Positions 5,095 through 5,195 of a DNA stretch of 5,195 bases are shown in pieces. The number at the start of each line of letters is the position of its first letter. Position 1 is the first letter of the stretch. The stretch is from Clostridia bacterium (GTDB lineage Bacteria; Bacillota; Clostridia; Christensenellales; Borkfalkiaceae): contig CAAGAU010000033.1 in assembly GCA_900767885.1 (NCBI GenBank), forward strand, positions 1 through 5,195. Reading direction: 5' to 3'. The translations under genes were made by a program, and so were the position numbers. The notes below the pieces were generated by a model. It saw only the letters and a program-made list of their open reading frames with translations. It had not been told where the DNA came from and made no database searches.

Positions 5095-5195
5095 GTCTTG
5101 CGCTGTGTTTTTGGTTAATACGGTGTTGCGCTCACGGCTTATACTTGTGTATTAAGCCGCTCGCGCGCCTTGTCTTAACCTAAAAACGCAACGCA
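5095..5195. repeat. Long imperfect palindrome downstream of gyrA, cut by the window end
   Basis: Arms of roughly 45 bases face each other around a centre near 5147. Matching blocks, from inside out, are CGGCTTATAC (5135..5144) with GTA and TAAGCCG (5149..5159, one bulged T); GCGC (5128..5131) with GCGC (5163..5166); GGTTAA (5113..5118) with TTAACC (5175..5180); TTTTT (5108..5112) with AAAAA (5182..5186); and TTGCG (5098..5102) with CGCAA (5187..5191). No frame in it looks coding. Candidates are a palindromic intergenic repeat, a non-autonomous mobile element, or a large RNA hairpin ending the operon without a U-tract. Confidence 0.55.

Overview
The window holds a compact two-gene operon for DNA gyrase, gyrB (435..2342) followed 18 bp later by gyrA (2361..5045), both on the + strand. 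About 434 bp of non-coding DNA lies upstream and 150 bp downstream. GyrB is the short Gram-positive-type protein of 635 residues, without the large insertion seen after the TOPRIM domain in Proteobacteria. Strong AGGAG-type ribosome binding sites, a sigma-A-like promoter, moderate G+C and the wording of the conserved motifs together suggest an uncultured Clostridia-like Firmicute. A gut lineage near Christensenellales is my guess, from memory of similar motif variants and not from a search.

Layout: bases 1..322 contain no gene I can support. They look like a patchwork of decayed palindromic or dispersed intergenic repeats: 14..110 resembles the CATTCTGAGCG...AGCGAAGAATC type, 112..184 is a nested inverted repeat, and 186..311 contains a TTGCGAGGGAGCG...GACCGCGGCG core. 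A strong hairpin at 323..355 then separates this DNA from the gyrB promoter (TTTACT, 17 bp, TATAAT). A perfect 10-bp A/T inverted repeat overlaps the -10 element. The downstream segment 5046..5195 has a small hairpin and then an imperfect palindrome of about 100 bp that runs to the window edge. There is no clear poly-U terminator.

Function: GyrB supplies the ATPase, transducer and TOPRIM modules. GyrA supplies the DNA-cleaving tyrosine and the six-bladed DNA-wrapping domain. Together they form the A2B2 enzyme that introduces negative supercoils, and one promoter with close spacing supports balanced expression of the subunits.

The operon is a housekeeping locus and I see no new multi-gene system. 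The unusual points are in the details. The GyrB ATP lid is atypical (TKPNAGGKF, and Met at the usually Lys position 110 of E. coli). Gln replaces the coumarin-contact Arg136. A Tyr sits two residues before the catalytic Tyr of GyrA. GyrA also has an acidic linker inserted between CTD blades 2 and 3 and a related acidic C-terminal tail. Finally, the dyad on the promoter could plausibly sense supercoiling.
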